From Ignavibacteria bacterium (GTDB lineage: Bacteria; Bacteroidota; Ignavibacteria; Tepidaquicellales; Tepidaquicellaceae), in contig JAQTLX010000002.1 of NCBI GenBank assembly GCA_028714695.1, forward strand, positions 226,875 through 290,874: 64,000 nucleotides of DNA. The letters are read 5' to 3'. The position numbers and the translations under genes were made by a program. Of this stretch, positions 9,313-20,220 are shown one piece after another. The notes beneath the pieces were generated by a model, which did not search any database, had not been told where the DNA came from, and worked only from the letters and a program-made list of their open reading frames with translations. How positions within the stretch are numbered: the stretch's first letter is position 1; the number at the start of each line of letters is the position of its first letter.

Positions 9313-11949
9313 GTGAATACTGAATCCCCAAATGTTCGGGATAATGATACAGGGATATCTATAGATAAGATTTCCGGAAAACGATATCTGAAATATTATG
9401 TCCCCATATTTTCCATATTGTTTGTCTCGTTAATACTTTCGATAATATCATATTATTATATACAAAAGGAGCGTCTTGAAAAGGATACTTACAATAATCT
9501 TTCATATTTAGCCGATTCAAAAGTAAAGCAGATAGTAGATTGGAGAAATGAAAGGCTGAATAATGCTATTACAATTTACAAAAACAATATTGTAAAAAAT
9601 AAAATAATATCCCTCTTTGAAAATGCCGATGATGAGGATTCCAGAAACGACCTGATTATATGGTTTAAATCTTATCATGATTATTTCCGCTACTCATGTA
9701 TGGACATAATCGACAGGGAAGGGAACATACTCCTTAAGTATCCTAACAATTCAAGACCCCTTGATAAAAGGGAATTGCGATTTACCGAAGATGCTATAAG
9801 CAAACGAATTCCGGTTCTGAGCGATTTCCACTTTTATGCTGCGACGGATACAATTCATATAAGTCTTATAATACCTATTATTGATGACAGCAATTCTCAA
9901 ATTAATCAATTAATATTTATCAATATCGATCCCCATGATTTCCTGTACCCTATTATACAAAATTGGCCTACAGAAAGCATGTCGGGAGAAGATATACTCG
10001 TTGAAAAAAGCAGCAACTACTCCATTTGCTTGAATGATTTAAGGCATAAAGATAAATCGGCTTTAATATATAAAACGGAAATGACGGACGTAAATAATCT
10101 GTCAGTCATGGCGGCGCAGGGCATACTCGGGAATGTGAGAGGGCTTGACTATAGAGGAGTTGAGGTAATCGGAGTAATTCGCCCTATTCCGCAGACAGAT
10201 TATTATTTAATTACAAAAATCGATTATAAAGAGATATTCGAACCTCTGGAAAGATATTCTTTGATATTTTTCGCATTGATAATATTAATTATCATAACTG
10301 CTGTAATCAGCATAATATTCCTGATTAATAATATTAAGGTGCATTATTATAAGAAGGTGCTCGATTCCGAATTAAAGCGTAAAGCGATTCAAAAAAATTT
10401 CGAATATGCACTAAAATATGCTTACGATATGTTTTTTCTGTTCGATGAAAACGGCAATATATTGGATGCCAATGAAAGAGCGCTGACGATTTACGGATAT
10501 TCAAAAGAAGAAATATCGAATATGAATATTAGAGATTTAATTGAATCCGATTATAAAGAGAATGTGGAAAATGATTTTATGAACATCAGACAAAGCAATG
10601 GAATAATATTCGAATCGAGGCATATTAGAAATGACGGATATGTTTTTCCCGTAGAGATTAGTTCAAGATTGATTTATATAAACGAGAAACCATTTACGCA
10701 TTTTATTGTCCGCGATATTACAGAGAGAAAGAAATACGAAGAGAAATTGAGTATTGCAAAAGGTAAAGCCGAGGAGATGAGCAGGTTAAAATCTAATTTT
10801 CTCGCTAATATGAGCCATGAACTCCGAACCCCAATGGTCGGCATACTCGGATTTTCGGATATATTGGCGGAAGAATTATCTGATGACGAGCATATAAAAA
10901 TGGCGCGGCAGATAAATGAATCAGGAACTAGATTACTGGATACGCTTAATAAAATTCTTGACATTTCGAGAATTGAGGCGAATAAGCAGGAAATGAATCC
11001 GGCTAAAACTAATATTACGCGAGCCGTTTCGGATTTTGTAGAAATATATTATGCGGCTGCAAAAAAGAAAAATCTTTATTTAAGGGTCAATAATAACGGG
11101 AAAGAAGTGTATTCCGTTCTTGATGCAAAAATGCTTAATGTAATAATCGACAATCTTGTAAATAACGCTGTAATATATACCGATCAGGGCGGAGTTGAAG
11201 TTCAGATTGATGAAGATATTATCAACGGTAAAAAAAACGCGGTGATACGCGTTATTGACACCGGTATCGGAATCGAAGAAGAAAATGCCGTTATGATATT
11301 TGAAGAATTCCGGCAGGTCAGCGAAGGCATGTCGAGAATATTCGAAGGAACAGGGCTGGGCTTATCAATAACAAAAAAATTCGTTGAACTGATGAACGGT
11401 ACCTTGTCTCTGGAAAGCGTTTATGGGTCCGGTTCTATCTTTACAGTAAGATTCCCCCTCGCTGAACAAAATATGATTAGTGAAAAGCCTAATGCGGCTG
11501 CCGCAGATAAGGTGAATTTCAGGAAAAGGCTTAAAGTCAGTGAAACGCAATATAATAACAATAATATCCTTCCGAATATTCTTGTAATAGATGACGATGT
11601 TATAACCGGAGAACTGTTAAAAAATTATCTAAAAGGTATATTCAATGTTGTTTATTATAAAGACGGCGATAATGTCCTCGGAATATTAAACGGTTCGGAT
11701 TATTCTCTTGTATTGCTTGATATTAATCTCGGCACTTCAAAGAGCGGAATAGAAATATTGAAAGAAGTAAAAAATTCAGGACTGTACAATGATATGCCGA
11801 TAATTGCTTTAACTGCATTGGCTATGGCATGCGACAGGGAAATGTGTTTAAGTGAAGGTTTCAGTGATTATATTTCAAAACCTTTTTATAAAGACGACTT
11901 GCTGAATATGGTAATTAAACACGGAAAAAAGCAATCGAGAAATATTTAA
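9313..11949 (+). CDS. Membrane hybrid sensor histidine kinase (PAS, HisKA, HATPase, receiver)
   Basis: 878 residues with a GTG start and no evident Shine-Dalgarno. Membrane helices at about 30-48 and 315-340 enclose a periplasmic sensor region of Cache-like size. A PAS domain follows (about 365-475) ending in FIVRDITERK. HisKA has the phospho-accepting His502 in NMSHELRTPM. The HATPase domain has NLVNNAV, DTGIGI and GTGLGLSITKKF. The C-terminal receiver (about 755-875) has DDD at its acidic pocket, phospho-acceptor Asp803 in LLDINLG and a K in ISKPF. It would sense an external signal and pass phosphate His to Asp internally. No separate response regulator is nearby, so a phosphotransfer protein elsewhere is expected. 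It is a full-length family member, unlike the remnant at 1200-1805. Confidence 0.93.
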   Translation: MNTESPNVRDNDTGISIDKISGKRYLKYYVPIFSILFVSLILSIISYYYIQKERLEKDTYNNLSYLADSKVKQIVDWRNERLNNAITIYKNNIVKNKIISLFENADDEDSRNDLIIWFKSYHDYFRYSCMDIIDREGNILLKYPNNSRPLDKRELRFTEDAISKRIPVLSDFHFYAATDTIHISLIIPIIDDSNSQINQLIFINIDPHDFLYPIIQNWPTESMSGEDILVEKSSNYSICLNDLRHKDKSALIYKTEMTDVNNLSVMAAQGILGNVRGLDYRGVEVIGVIRPIPQTDYYLITKIDYKEIFEPLERYSLIFFALIILIIITAVISIIFLINNIKVHYYKKVLDSELKRKAIQKNFEYALKYAYDMFFLFDENGNILDANERALTIYGYSKEEISNMNIRDLIESDYKENVENDFMNIRQSNGIIFESRHIRNDGYVFPVEISSRLIYINEKPFTHFIVRDITERKKYEEKLSIAKGKAEEMSRLKSNFLANMSHELRTPMVGILGFSDILAEELSDDEHIKMARQINESGTRLLDTLNKILDISRIEANKQEMNPAKTNITRAVSDFVEIYYAAAKKKNLYLRVNNNGKEVYSVLDAKMLNVIIDNLVNNAVIYTDQGGVEVQIDEDIINGKKNAVIRVIDTGIGIEEENAVMIFEEFRQVSEGMSRIFEGTGLGLSITKKFVELMNGTLSLESVYGSGSIFTVRFPLAEQNMISEKPNAAAADKVNFRKRLKVSETQYNNNNILPNILVIDDDVITGELLKNYLKGIFNVVYYKDGDNVLGILNGSDYSLVLLDINLGTSKSGIEILKEVKNSGLYNDMPIIALTALAMACDREMCLSEGFSDYISKPFYKDDLLNMVIKHGKKQSRNI

Positions 11950-12287
11950 TCTGTATATCCTTACCGATTCAATCCAAATACATTCTTCCAGACTACCCGA
12001 TAAGAATAATTCCTTTCAGAATTTTAATCCCCAATTAAAAAGATCTTGCAGTCCGGGAAATATTCTAAACTGCAAGACCTGTAAATGAAGTATGCAAAAC
12101 TAATTGTATGTTATTATACGGGACAAATTTATTCTCCATTTCAGAAATCGTTTGTTGTTAAACTATATTAAAATACGCTGCTTGAGAAATACAATGCATT
12201 GAAAACAATTTCGTCTTTCTGAAAAACAAAGATAATGTTAGTAGACGGATTAAACGGCCCGATATAGTTCCGAGACGGTTCATGTTA
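11950..12287. other. Intergenic gap between convergent genes, with one hairpin
   Basis: The kinase and panB converge on this 338-bp gap. A 9-bp inverted repeat (TCTTGCAGT at 12044-12052 with ACTGCAAGA at 12069-12077, 16-nt loop) might stop transcription but has no good T run. Nothing else is recognised. Confidence 0.45.
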
Positions 12288-13268
12288 TCAGTTTTCATTT
12301 ACGACCTTTGAATAATGTAATGTTGTATTCCATTTGTCGGATTTTAATAGTTCATCAAGTTCATTTTCTTTTAATTCATAACTGTAATGTTTATCGGGAA
12401 ATATACCTTGTTTAACTTCTTCTATATATTTTCTTATAGCAAGTTCGGAAATATGCAGCAGACCGTCATTTCTTTCTTCGATACCGAATTTTTTCAAATC
12501 ATTATTTTTATTAATTATTTCCCTGAAATTATCTATTACTGCCGGCACGTAGCATTTTGCAAACCAGGGTCGGAATTTATCATAGAATCCGAGAAGATCG
12601 TGCGCAATTAATAGTTGTCCGTCCACTAAATTGCCTGCCCCAATTCCGTATACCGGAATATCAATCTGGTTTGCAATCTGTCCTGCAGGTTCGGCAGGCA
12701 TAGCCTCAAGAAGTATAGCAAATGCTCCTGCTTCCTGCAGCGCAAATGCGTCATCGAGATTCTGCTCGAAACTTTTTAGGGTTTTGCATTGCACTCTGTA
12801 TCCGCCGAACGAACCCGCGCTTTGAGGTGTAAGTCCTATATGTCCCATTGCAAGTATTCCTGCATCATTTATTGCCTTTATCTTCGATGCCATTCTATTT
12901 CCGCCTTCAAGTTTAACTGCATCGCAGCCTGATTCTTTAACGAATCTCAGTGCATTTCTCACGGCATCCTCATCGGATATTTCATAAGAACCCTGAGGCA
13001 TATCACCTATAACAAATGTGTTTGCTGCGCCTCTTCTTACCGATTTGGCAAGTGTTATCATTTCATCCATAGTAACTGAATTGGTTGTCTGATAACCCAA
13101 CTGAACCATTGCTCCCGAATCGCCTACAAGAATCATGTCGATTCCCGCTTTCTCTGCGATGTATGAAACCGGAAGATCATATGAAGTTATCCATGCAAGA
13201 GGTATTTTCTTTTTTTTCATTTTCTTAATAGTCTGCAAGTTCAGTTTGTTTTTTGTTTTGTAGTTCAT
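12288..13268 (-). CDS. panB: 3-methyl-2-oxobutanoate hydroxymethyltransferase
   Basis: Transfers a hydroxymethyl group from 5,10-methylene-tetrahydrofolate to 2-oxoisovalerate, giving ketopantoate for pantothenate and CoA. Family blocks are clear: TSYDLPVSYIAEKAGIDMIL, the metal ligands in VGDSG, GDMPQGSY and KLEGG, then GHIGLTPQSAGSFGGY and GIGAG. At 326 residues it is about 50 longer than most PanB. The extra length is a charged helical tail after residue 265 plus a Lys-rich N-terminal stretch of about 20. It is the last gene of metY-metX-panB, 4 bp after metX, so it should share the SAM-responsive leader. That is an unusual partner for methionine genes. Confidence 0.92.
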   Translation of the reverse strand: MNYKTKNKLNLQTIKKMKKKKIPLAWITSYDLPVSYIAEKAGIDMILVGDSGAMVQLGYQTTNSVTMDEMITLAKSVRRGAANTFVIGDMPQGSYEISDEDAVRNALRFVKESGCDAVKLEGGNRMASKIKAINDAGILAMGHIGLTPQSAGSFGGYRVQCKTLKSFEQNLDDAFALQEAGAFAILLEAMPAEPAGQIANQIDIPVYGIGAGNLVDGQLLIAHDLLGFYDKFRPWFAKCYVPAVIDNFREIINKNNDLKKFGIEERNDGLLHISELAIRKYIEEVKQGIFPDKHYSYELKENELDELLKSDKWNTTLHYSKVVNEN

Positions 13269-13272
13269 AATG

Positions 13273-14256
13273 CTATTTTAACGTTTTTAAAAAATTACTA
13301 ATTGTTTTTGCAATCGTAGAGTGTTCAACAAGGAATCCATCATGTCCGTAATCTGAATCTATAATTTTCAATTTAGCGCCGTGAATATTGTCCGCAATAA
13401 ATTTCTGTTCGCTGACAGGGAAGAGCAGGTCCGATTTTATTCCAATGATTAATACCTTGGCTTTAATCCTATTCAATGCTTTAATTATACCGCCTCTTCC
13501 GCGGCCGATATTATGACTGTCCATCGCTTTACTAAGAACATAATAACTGTATTTACTGAATCTTTTTCTCAGTTTTAGTCCCTGATATCTCTGGTATGAG
13601 GAGGCAGAAAAGTCATCTATTCTGTTATCATTATTAGTTTGAGTGTTTTCGAAAATTTTATAGCATCTGTACGAGAGCATAGCGACCGCTCTTGCTGTCT
13701 CAATGCCGTTTTTACATGCAAGCGCCATCCGTTGAGTTTCGTTGAATGCAATACCCCATGCCGAATGCCGTGAATTAGCCGCTAACGGAACCACTATAGA
13801 AAATAATTCCGGTTTTGTTATTGACCATTCAAGACAAATTTGTCCGCCAAGTGAACCTCCTGTAAGCAGAAATATATTATTTATGCCCAGATGTTTTCTC
13901 AGTATTTCGTTTGAACTTACTATATCCCGCACTGTTACAAACGGGAAATGCTTCCCGTATTTATTACCTGTTTCGGGATTTATGCTTTCAGGTCCAGTAC
14001 TGCCGTAACATGACCCAATATTATTTGCGCATACAATGAAATATTTTTCGGTATCGAACAATTTGCCATTCCCGACGAGTCCTTCCCACCACTGAACCGG
14101 ATCGGAGTTTCCTGTAAGCGCATGCATAATCCATACGACATTATCTTTCGTGCTGTTCATTTTCCCGTACGCTGTGTAGCATATTCTGAGTTCGGGAAGT
14201 ACCGAACCCGATTCAAGGCGGAATAACTTATTATATTTGAAAATATTTTGTTTCAT
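13273..14256 (-). CDS. metX: Homoserine O-acetyltransferase
   Basis: 327 residues of the alpha/beta-hydrolase type acyltransferase family that activates homoserine with acetyl-CoA for methionine synthesis. The signature is visible: HALTGNSD near residue 45, WWEGLVGNGK, nucleophile Ser135 in TGGSLGGQ, an acid in GIKSDLLFP and the His of DYGHDGFL near the end. Typical MetX is 340-380 residues, so this is a short version but has all catalytic parts. It sits between metY and panB with 4-bp gaps to the panB start and to the natural metY stop at 14260, so the three genes form one operon. Confidence 0.93.
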   Translation of the reverse strand: MKQNIFKYNKLFRLESGSVLPELRICYTAYGKMNSTKDNVVWIMHALTGNSDPVQWWEGLVGNGKLFDTEKYFIVCANNIGSCYGSTGPESINPETGNKYGKHFPFVTVRDIVSSNEILRKHLGINNIFLLTGGSLGGQICLEWSITKPELFSIVVPLAANSRHSAWGIAFNETQRMALACKNGIETARAVAMLSYRCYKIFENTQTNNDNRIDDFSASSYQRYQGLKLRKRFSKYSYYVLSKAMDSHNIGRGRGGIIKALNRIKAKVLIIGIKSDLLFPVSEQKFIADNIHGAKLKIIDSDYGHDGFLVEHSTIAKTISNFLKTLK

Positions 14257-14259
14257 GAT

Positions 14260-14376
14260 TTATACAAGATTGAAATAAATGTTTTTTTTCTTTTTAAGTT
14301 TGTTGACATGCAGGAAAGCCTGATCAAAATCGGATATAATATCATCCAAATGTTCGTATCCAACTGATACTCGTAT
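14260..14376 (-). pseudogene. metY: Detached 3' end of metY beyond the TAG codon
   Basis: 38 codons in the metY frame, from just after the TAG to the TAA at 14260-14262. They encode the family's C-terminal motif (IRVSVGYEHLDDI) and a Lys-rich tail. The natural stop lies 3 bp from the metX start, so the operon spacing is designed around the long form. Confidence 0.8.
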
Positions 14377-15798
<1,422 letters not shown>

Positions 15799-15902
15799 TT
15801 TATCCAAGATTTTTCAGGTCGTTTAACCTGCGTATCTTTATTGGCACCGTGGTCCTGGAGGCTCGGTTGTCGTTTTCTTTTTCAGAAAAAACTCTTGATA
15901 CA
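15799..15902 (-). promoter_or_regulatory. S-box-like SAM riboswitch upstream of metY
   Basis: The minus strand has the S-box landmarks in order: TATCAAGAG (5' side of P1), CGACAACC (like CGGCAACC), ACCG...CGGTGCCAAT (P3 and the GGTGCCAA core), a P4 hairpin CAGGT...ACCTG, and CTTGGATA closing P1. The P2 segment is only a short A/T-rich stretch, without the usual G-rich kink-turn, so it is a divergent member. Position before metY-metX and a terminator right behind agree with off-switching by S-adenosylmethionine. Assignment is by eye; a covariance-model scan was not possible. Confidence 0.65.
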
Positions 15903-15997
15903 AAAATTATTAAAGAACAAAATTTCGTTCGAGCAATTTAATACGAAAAATATTAAGATGCAATATACTAAAGAAATATTTATTATTTAGAAATAAA

Positions 15998-16045
15998 AAT
16001 GCCGGTTAATATTATCCGGAGAAAGGAGATAATATTACCGGCATT
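15998..16045 (-). terminator. Hairpin terminator of the second T9SS cargo gene
   Basis: A near-perfect 18-bp stem with one bulged T (15998-16016 with 16028-16045) and a run of T on the minus strand. It lies about 60 bp past the stop at 16108. Confidence 0.85.
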
Positions 16046-16107
16046 CAAATAAAAGAAAAGAAATGAATGGAAAACTTTTTAAAGAACTATATTAATTACC
16101 GCTGCCG

Positions 16108-17892
16108 TTATTTTACCAAAAGCATTTTCTTTGTATCCGTGAAATCGTTTGTCCCGATTCTGTAAAAATATATACCGCTTGAAAAATTCGATGCATTGAA
16201 AACTACCGAATTATAGCCTGCCTTCATATCTTCGTTTACGAGCGTTTTTATTTCGCGTCCGCTAATATCAAATAATTTTATTGTTACCCTTTCGTCTTTC
16301 GGAATAGCAAACTGAATATTTGTAGTCGGATTAAACGGGTTTGGATAGTTCTGAGACAGTTCATATTTCGGCGGTATGCCTACCACGATTTCGCTTTCAA
16401 GATTATGATATGAATAATTCCCGTTATAATCAATCTGTTTGAGCCTGTATTTGTATTTGCCGGAAGTCACATTAGCGTCATTGTATGAATACGTTATCGG
16501 AGTATTGCTGTTTCCGTGTCCTGTGACGAATCCAGATTGTAACCAGTTGTCCGCGCCCGATAGATTCCTTTCAATATAAAAACCTTTGTTGTTTTCTTCA
16601 GTTGATGTAATCCATTTTAAAGTAACGTTATTTTTATAAACTGTTCCGTTAAAAGAATAAAGAGTTATTGGCAGAAATCCCTGAACCAGAACGGGATTTC
16701 CTGATGCTGAATTTTTATTGTATCCTTCGAATCCGGAAAAACCGTTGTATTCGATAACCATTGTCAGATAGTTATGCCCGGATAATAAACCTGTAATTGT
16801 GGTTGCAGGCGCAAGCACTGCAGAACCGTTATACACGCAATACCATCCGCCGCCGTCTGAAGTGCCTGAACCAAAGTTGTTATTACCGGTATATGTGAAA
16901 CCATCTGCTACATTCGGTACCGTGCCGGTTCCGTCTTTCATAAAAATCATTCGCTTGCTTCCGTTACCGTTTGTCCAGTTAAGAGAAACGGACGTTGTAG
17001 TTAATAAACTGTATTTTAATTGAGTTGCCTGAGTTGTCGGTGCGGCACAGTTCGAGATTGAATTGTTGAAAGTTGTCCAGAGCGCGCTTGTGTACGGCAC
17101 ACAGTCCTGATGGAAGTACCACCAGAAATACCCGCCGACAAAATTCGGAGTGGTTATGTTCATTTTGTAATATCGTGTAATATATGCCTCTTTATTTGAC
17201 GTCGTCGTAGTTCCGCATTCTCCGATACCTAATTTCGCATTTGGAAACAGCACATGCAGACTGTCAAAAACCTTTTGCCAGTCAGGCTGCAATCCATTGC
17301 AGTCATCTTCATAGTAGGAGACTAACACATAGTCCAGACCATTTCGCAGTTTTGTCTTAACATTAGTATTGACCCAGTAAAACATTTCATTTTTCGAATT
17401 AGACCAGCAGTCTTTGTTGTAATAAAGCGTCAATTCGGTTTTCTTGTTCGCGGCCTTGAATATTGAATATGCCGTATCCATTTTTGCAACTACATCGCTG
17501 ATAGTTCCGAGCCATTCACCGTTTATTTCGTTTCCGATTTCCCAGATGTCGACTTTTGTCCCCAGTGTACTGAGGTATTCATTTGCTCTGGCAGTATAAG
17601 TTGCTAAAGTATACTGTTTCACGTAGTAACTGTCTAGTAATTCACCCATAATAAAACTGTAATTGTGAATTGTGTTTACAGCAGCCGTATAATCTGTTGC
17701 AGCAACGAATTCATCAAACACAATACGAGTTGTGGGTTTTTTACAGAGTCTTGCAAGTGCGGTGTCTATTTGTGCCAAATTGTTTACCGCATCTAATGTC
17801 AGACCGTAAACGCGGTTGGTGTCGATTACTGATGCTTTTAACATCGGCAGGTAGAAAAATAATACAATAAGAAAAAATACAGCCTTTTTCAT
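16108..17892 (-). CDS. Secreted glycoside-hydrolase-like protein with T9SS sorting domain
   Basis: 594 residues with a signal peptide (about 1-20). Residues 25-275 look like a clan GH-A TIM barrel: WEIGNEING gives the Asn121-Glu122 pair typical of the acid/base, and GIGECGT gives Glu225 at the place of the nucleophile. GGYFWWYFHQD follows at strand 8. Next come a fibronectin-like region (about 285-400), a second beta module, and the T9SS domain with QNYPNPFNPTTNIQF and a final TDTKKMLLVK. It is probably an exported glycan-degrading enzyme; the GH family and substrate are not clear. No other carbohydrate genes are adjacent. The strong terminator behind it suggests a single-gene transcript. Confidence 0.8.
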   Translation of the reverse strand: MKKAVFFLIVLFFYLPMLKASVIDTNRVYGLTLDAVNNLAQIDTALARLCKKPTTRIVFDEFVAATDYTAAVNTIHNYSFIMGELLDSYYVKQYTLATYTARANEYLSTLGTKVDIWEIGNEINGEWLGTISDVVAKMDTAYSIFKAANKKTELTLYYNKDCWSNSKNEMFYWVNTNVKTKLRNGLDYVLVSYYEDDCNGLQPDWQKVFDSLHVLFPNAKLGIGECGTTTTSNKEAYITRYYKMNITTPNFVGGYFWWYFHQDCVPYTSALWTTFNNSISNCAAPTTQATQLKYSLLTTTSVSLNWTNGNGSKRMIFMKDGTGTVPNVADGFTYTGNNNFGSGTSDGGGWYCVYNGSAVLAPATTITGLLSGHNYLTMVIEYNGFSGFEGYNKNSASGNPVLVQGFLPITLYSFNGTVYKNNVTLKWITSTEENNKGFYIERNLSGADNWLQSGFVTGHGNSNTPITYSYNDANVTSGKYKYRLKQIDYNGNYSYHNLESEIVVGIPPKYELSQNYPNPFNPTTNIQFAIPKDERVTIKLFDISGREIKTLVNEDMKAGYNSVVFNASNFSSGIYFYRIGTNDFTDTKKMLLVK

Positions 17893-18247
17893 TACACCAA
17901 TGATTAAGTTTAAAACCTTATTTCAATTAGCGTACCGAATAATGTAGTTTCGGAAAGGCTGATAATATAATGAATATGACGTATTTTTTTTCTTAAACTT
18001 TTTTTTAACGGGAAAATTTTCTCATAATGAAACTTCGTAAACAGCCGATTGTATATTCGTATGTTTTTATCCGATTTAAATTATATCCGATCTCATTTGA
18101 ATAATCTCATTTTGAGAATGCCGCCGGAATGTTGAATCCGTGATGTTTTTTTTTATTAAATGATATTACGGTCCGCAACAAGGACATTTTAATAACGTAA
18201 AATAATCAGTACTTTAGTTAAGAATTAATTCTGAAGGAATAATTTCA
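17893..18247. other. Divergent intergenic gap, no gene seen
   Basis: 355 bp between the starts of divergent genes, AT-rich with two long T runs near 17985-18008. It should contain both promoters, but I cannot place them. CTGAAGGAA just before 18248 is a plausible ribosome site. Confidence 0.5.
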
Positions 18248-19087
18248 ATGAAAAAATTATTTTTACTTTGTCTCGCCGTTTATGCTTTTTTTATGACATC
18301 GATAGGGCGCTCGGAAAGCGATTCAGCGGCAATTGTACGTACAGTGCTTAATTACGGAGAAGGATATTACAGCGGCAGTCCGGAGAGAATGGAAAGCGCA
18401 TTGCATTCGAATTTAAACAAAGTTGCGCCCGAGAAAATCGATGAAAACGGAAATACAATATTGAACTATTCCACAGTTTCGGGATTGGTCGAACTTTGCC
18501 GGGAAAAAATCGGTATACTGGAAGAATCCAAACGTAAAATAAGCGTTACGGTTTTCAGGTTTTCCGATAATATAGCGTTCGCTAAAATCATGTCATCCAG
18601 GTTCAATGATTATTTACATTTGATTAAAGAAGACGGTAACTGGAAGATAATTAATGTCTTATGGACGTACGGCTCCGATGTTAAAATGAAAAGACCCGCT
18701 CTGGATTTCGATGCCGATAAGGAAACCGAACCGGTAAAAGAAGCCGTAACGGGGTTTTATGAAGCGGCATATACAGGGAATGATGCTTTAATCGACAAAG
18801 TGCTTCATACGGAATACAATGGTATTATGATTGCACCGATTCCAAGCACTGGTAAATACGTTATTGGAAAGGACGGATATTCCAAAATTAAGGAAATTGT
18901 TCATTCTAAAATGATATTGCTCGATAAAGAAAAATGGAATTTTCAGGTAAACGTAATTGATATTATGGACGGGCTTGCTGCTGTCGAAATAACTTCTCCT
19001 AACGGAATAAATTATATGCAGTTAGCAAAAATAGACGGTCAGTGGAAAATTATTAATTCTATCAGAAAACCCGCTATAGTCAAATAG
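18248..19087 (+). CDS. Exported protein with two NTF2-like (Lumazine_bd_2-type) domains
   Basis: 279 residues after a signal-like N-terminus (1-22). Two similar halves follow, about 25-140 and 155-275. Each begins with a helix ending in Tyr/Gly (VLNYGEGYYSGSPERM; VTGFYEAAYTGNDALI), then the His of LHSNLNK or LHTEYNG, and closes with GNWKIINVLW or GQWKIINSIR. That is the pattern of putative lumazine-binding, SnoaL-like proteins. They are cone-shaped small domains that bind ligands or act as simple enzymes. A tandem duplication in one chain is apparent. Function in the cell is unknown. A good ribosome site precedes the ATG. Confidence 0.75.
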   Translation: MKKLFLLCLAVYAFFMTSIGRSESDSAAIVRTVLNYGEGYYSGSPERMESALHSNLNKVAPEKIDENGNTILNYSTVSGLVELCREKIGILEESKRKISVTVFRFSDNIAFAKIMSSRFNDYLHLIKEDGNWKIINVLWTYGSDVKMKRPALDFDADKETEPVKEAVTGFYEAAYTGNDALIDKVLHTEYNGIMIAPIPSTGKYVIGKDGYSKIKEIVHSKMILLDKEKWNFQVNVIDIMDGLAAVEITSPNGINYMQLAKIDGQWKIINSIRKPAIVK

Positions 19088-19313
19088 GTTCGTAAACAGG
19101 GCAGTACTGACCTGCGTACCTGTCAATTTGTTTTACATTTATATTAAATCATAAATATTTTATATTATTGAATACACAGGTGCTGTTTTATTGTAAAGCC
19201 CTGCGGATTATAGCGTATTTTGCTTTTTTTCATTAATCCGGGGGAATAATTAAAACAGTATTTGAATGTATGTACTTGAAAGAATTTAATTTATATTAAA
19301 ATTAAATTATATA

Positions 19314-19742
19314 ATGGCAAATAGTGAATTTCAGAAAGATTTAGTTGAAGCCAATCTGCAGGAACTTGAGAAGATCTTCAACGCCAAATATACGAAGAAC
19401 GGGAACACGTATTCTTTCGGTCTGACGAATATAAGGACGAAGAACTCAATTGCGCTTGATATTATTATAGAGGACGGCGGCGATAATCTGATTTCGGTAT
19501 ATTCTGAAAATTCACACTTACAATTGCAAACTTGTAAAACTTTCATTATAAGCCAGATGCTTGAAGAAGTCATCTTTTATTCAGACTGCGGCGAGAAAAT
19601 ATCAGGTCTCATTATTTCCAGACAGGGCGATTGTTCTCTTTATGCCAACGTGGACAAGAAGACACTTAAATCCGATTTTATGAACCTGAACTCTGAAAAA
19701 CTGCTGTCCGCAGTGGCGCTTTCTGTAATAGAATCTTTATAA
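19314..19742 (+). CDS. Hypothetical cytoplasmic protein
   Basis: 142 residues, no signal peptide and no membrane segment. The pattern is alpha-beta: an N-terminal helix to about residue 25, then strands with conserved-looking blocks SFGLTNIRTKN and CGEKISGLIISRQGDCSLY. I do not recognise the family. It stands 13 bp before ybeY on the same strand and may be co-transcribed with ybeY and topA. Codon use matches its neighbours, so it is likely a real gene. Confidence 0.6.
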   Translation: MANSEFQKDLVEANLQELEKIFNAKYTKNGNTYSFGLTNIRTKNSIALDIIIEDGGDNLISVYSENSHLQLQTCKTFIISQMLEEVIFYSDCGEKISGLIISRQGDCSLYANVDKKTLKSDFMNLNSEKLLSAVALSVIESL

Positions 19743-19755
19743 ATTCCTTTAAGAA

Positions 19756-20202
19756 GTGAATAAACCCTTAATTTCTCTAAAAATCACTAAGAATTTATTT
19801 GCAAAAAATTTTGATTTTCCTTCTTTCAGACAGGAAGTGAAAACTATTGTTACTTATGTACTTTATAAAGAGGATGAAAAGATTGACGATGTAAATTTTC
19901 TGTTCTGCAGCGATAAAAAAATTCTTGATTACAATAAAAAGTATTTGAACCATGATTACGAGACGGACATTATTACTTTCAGGTACGACGACACGGATTA
20001 TACGGAAAGCGATATCATAATATCGGTTGAAACAGTTAAACGAAACTCTTTGTTATACAAATGCGGGTTTACCGCCGAAATTTACAGAGTGGTAATCCAT
20101 GGAGTCCTTCACCTGTGCGGGTATGAAGACGGCACAGCGGGGGAAAAAACTCAAATGAGAAAAAAAGAGAATTACTATTTAAAAATATTAGGAATCATTT
20201 AA
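19756..20202 (+). CDS. ybeY: Endoribonuclease YbeY (rRNA maturation factor)
   Basis: 148 residues from a GTG start. YbeY is a zinc-dependent single-strand endoribonuclease needed for 16S rRNA 3'-end processing and ribosome quality control. The motif here is HGVLHLCGYEDGT, followed by MRKKENYYLK. In most bacteria the third ligand is a His (GYDH); here the position reads Glu-Asp, a form I recall as usual in Bacteroidota. The NHDYETDIITFRYDD block is also typical. It lies 18 bp before topA. Confidence 0.9.
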   Translation: MNKPLISLKITKNLFAKNFDFPSFRQEVKTIVTYVLYKEDEKIDDVNFLFCSDKKILDYNKKYLNHDYETDIITFRYDDTDYTESDIIISVETVKRNSLLYKCGFTAEIYRVVIHGVLHLCGYEDGTAGEKTQMRKKENYYLKILGII

Positions 20203-20220
20203 AGCACACGAAATAAATTT

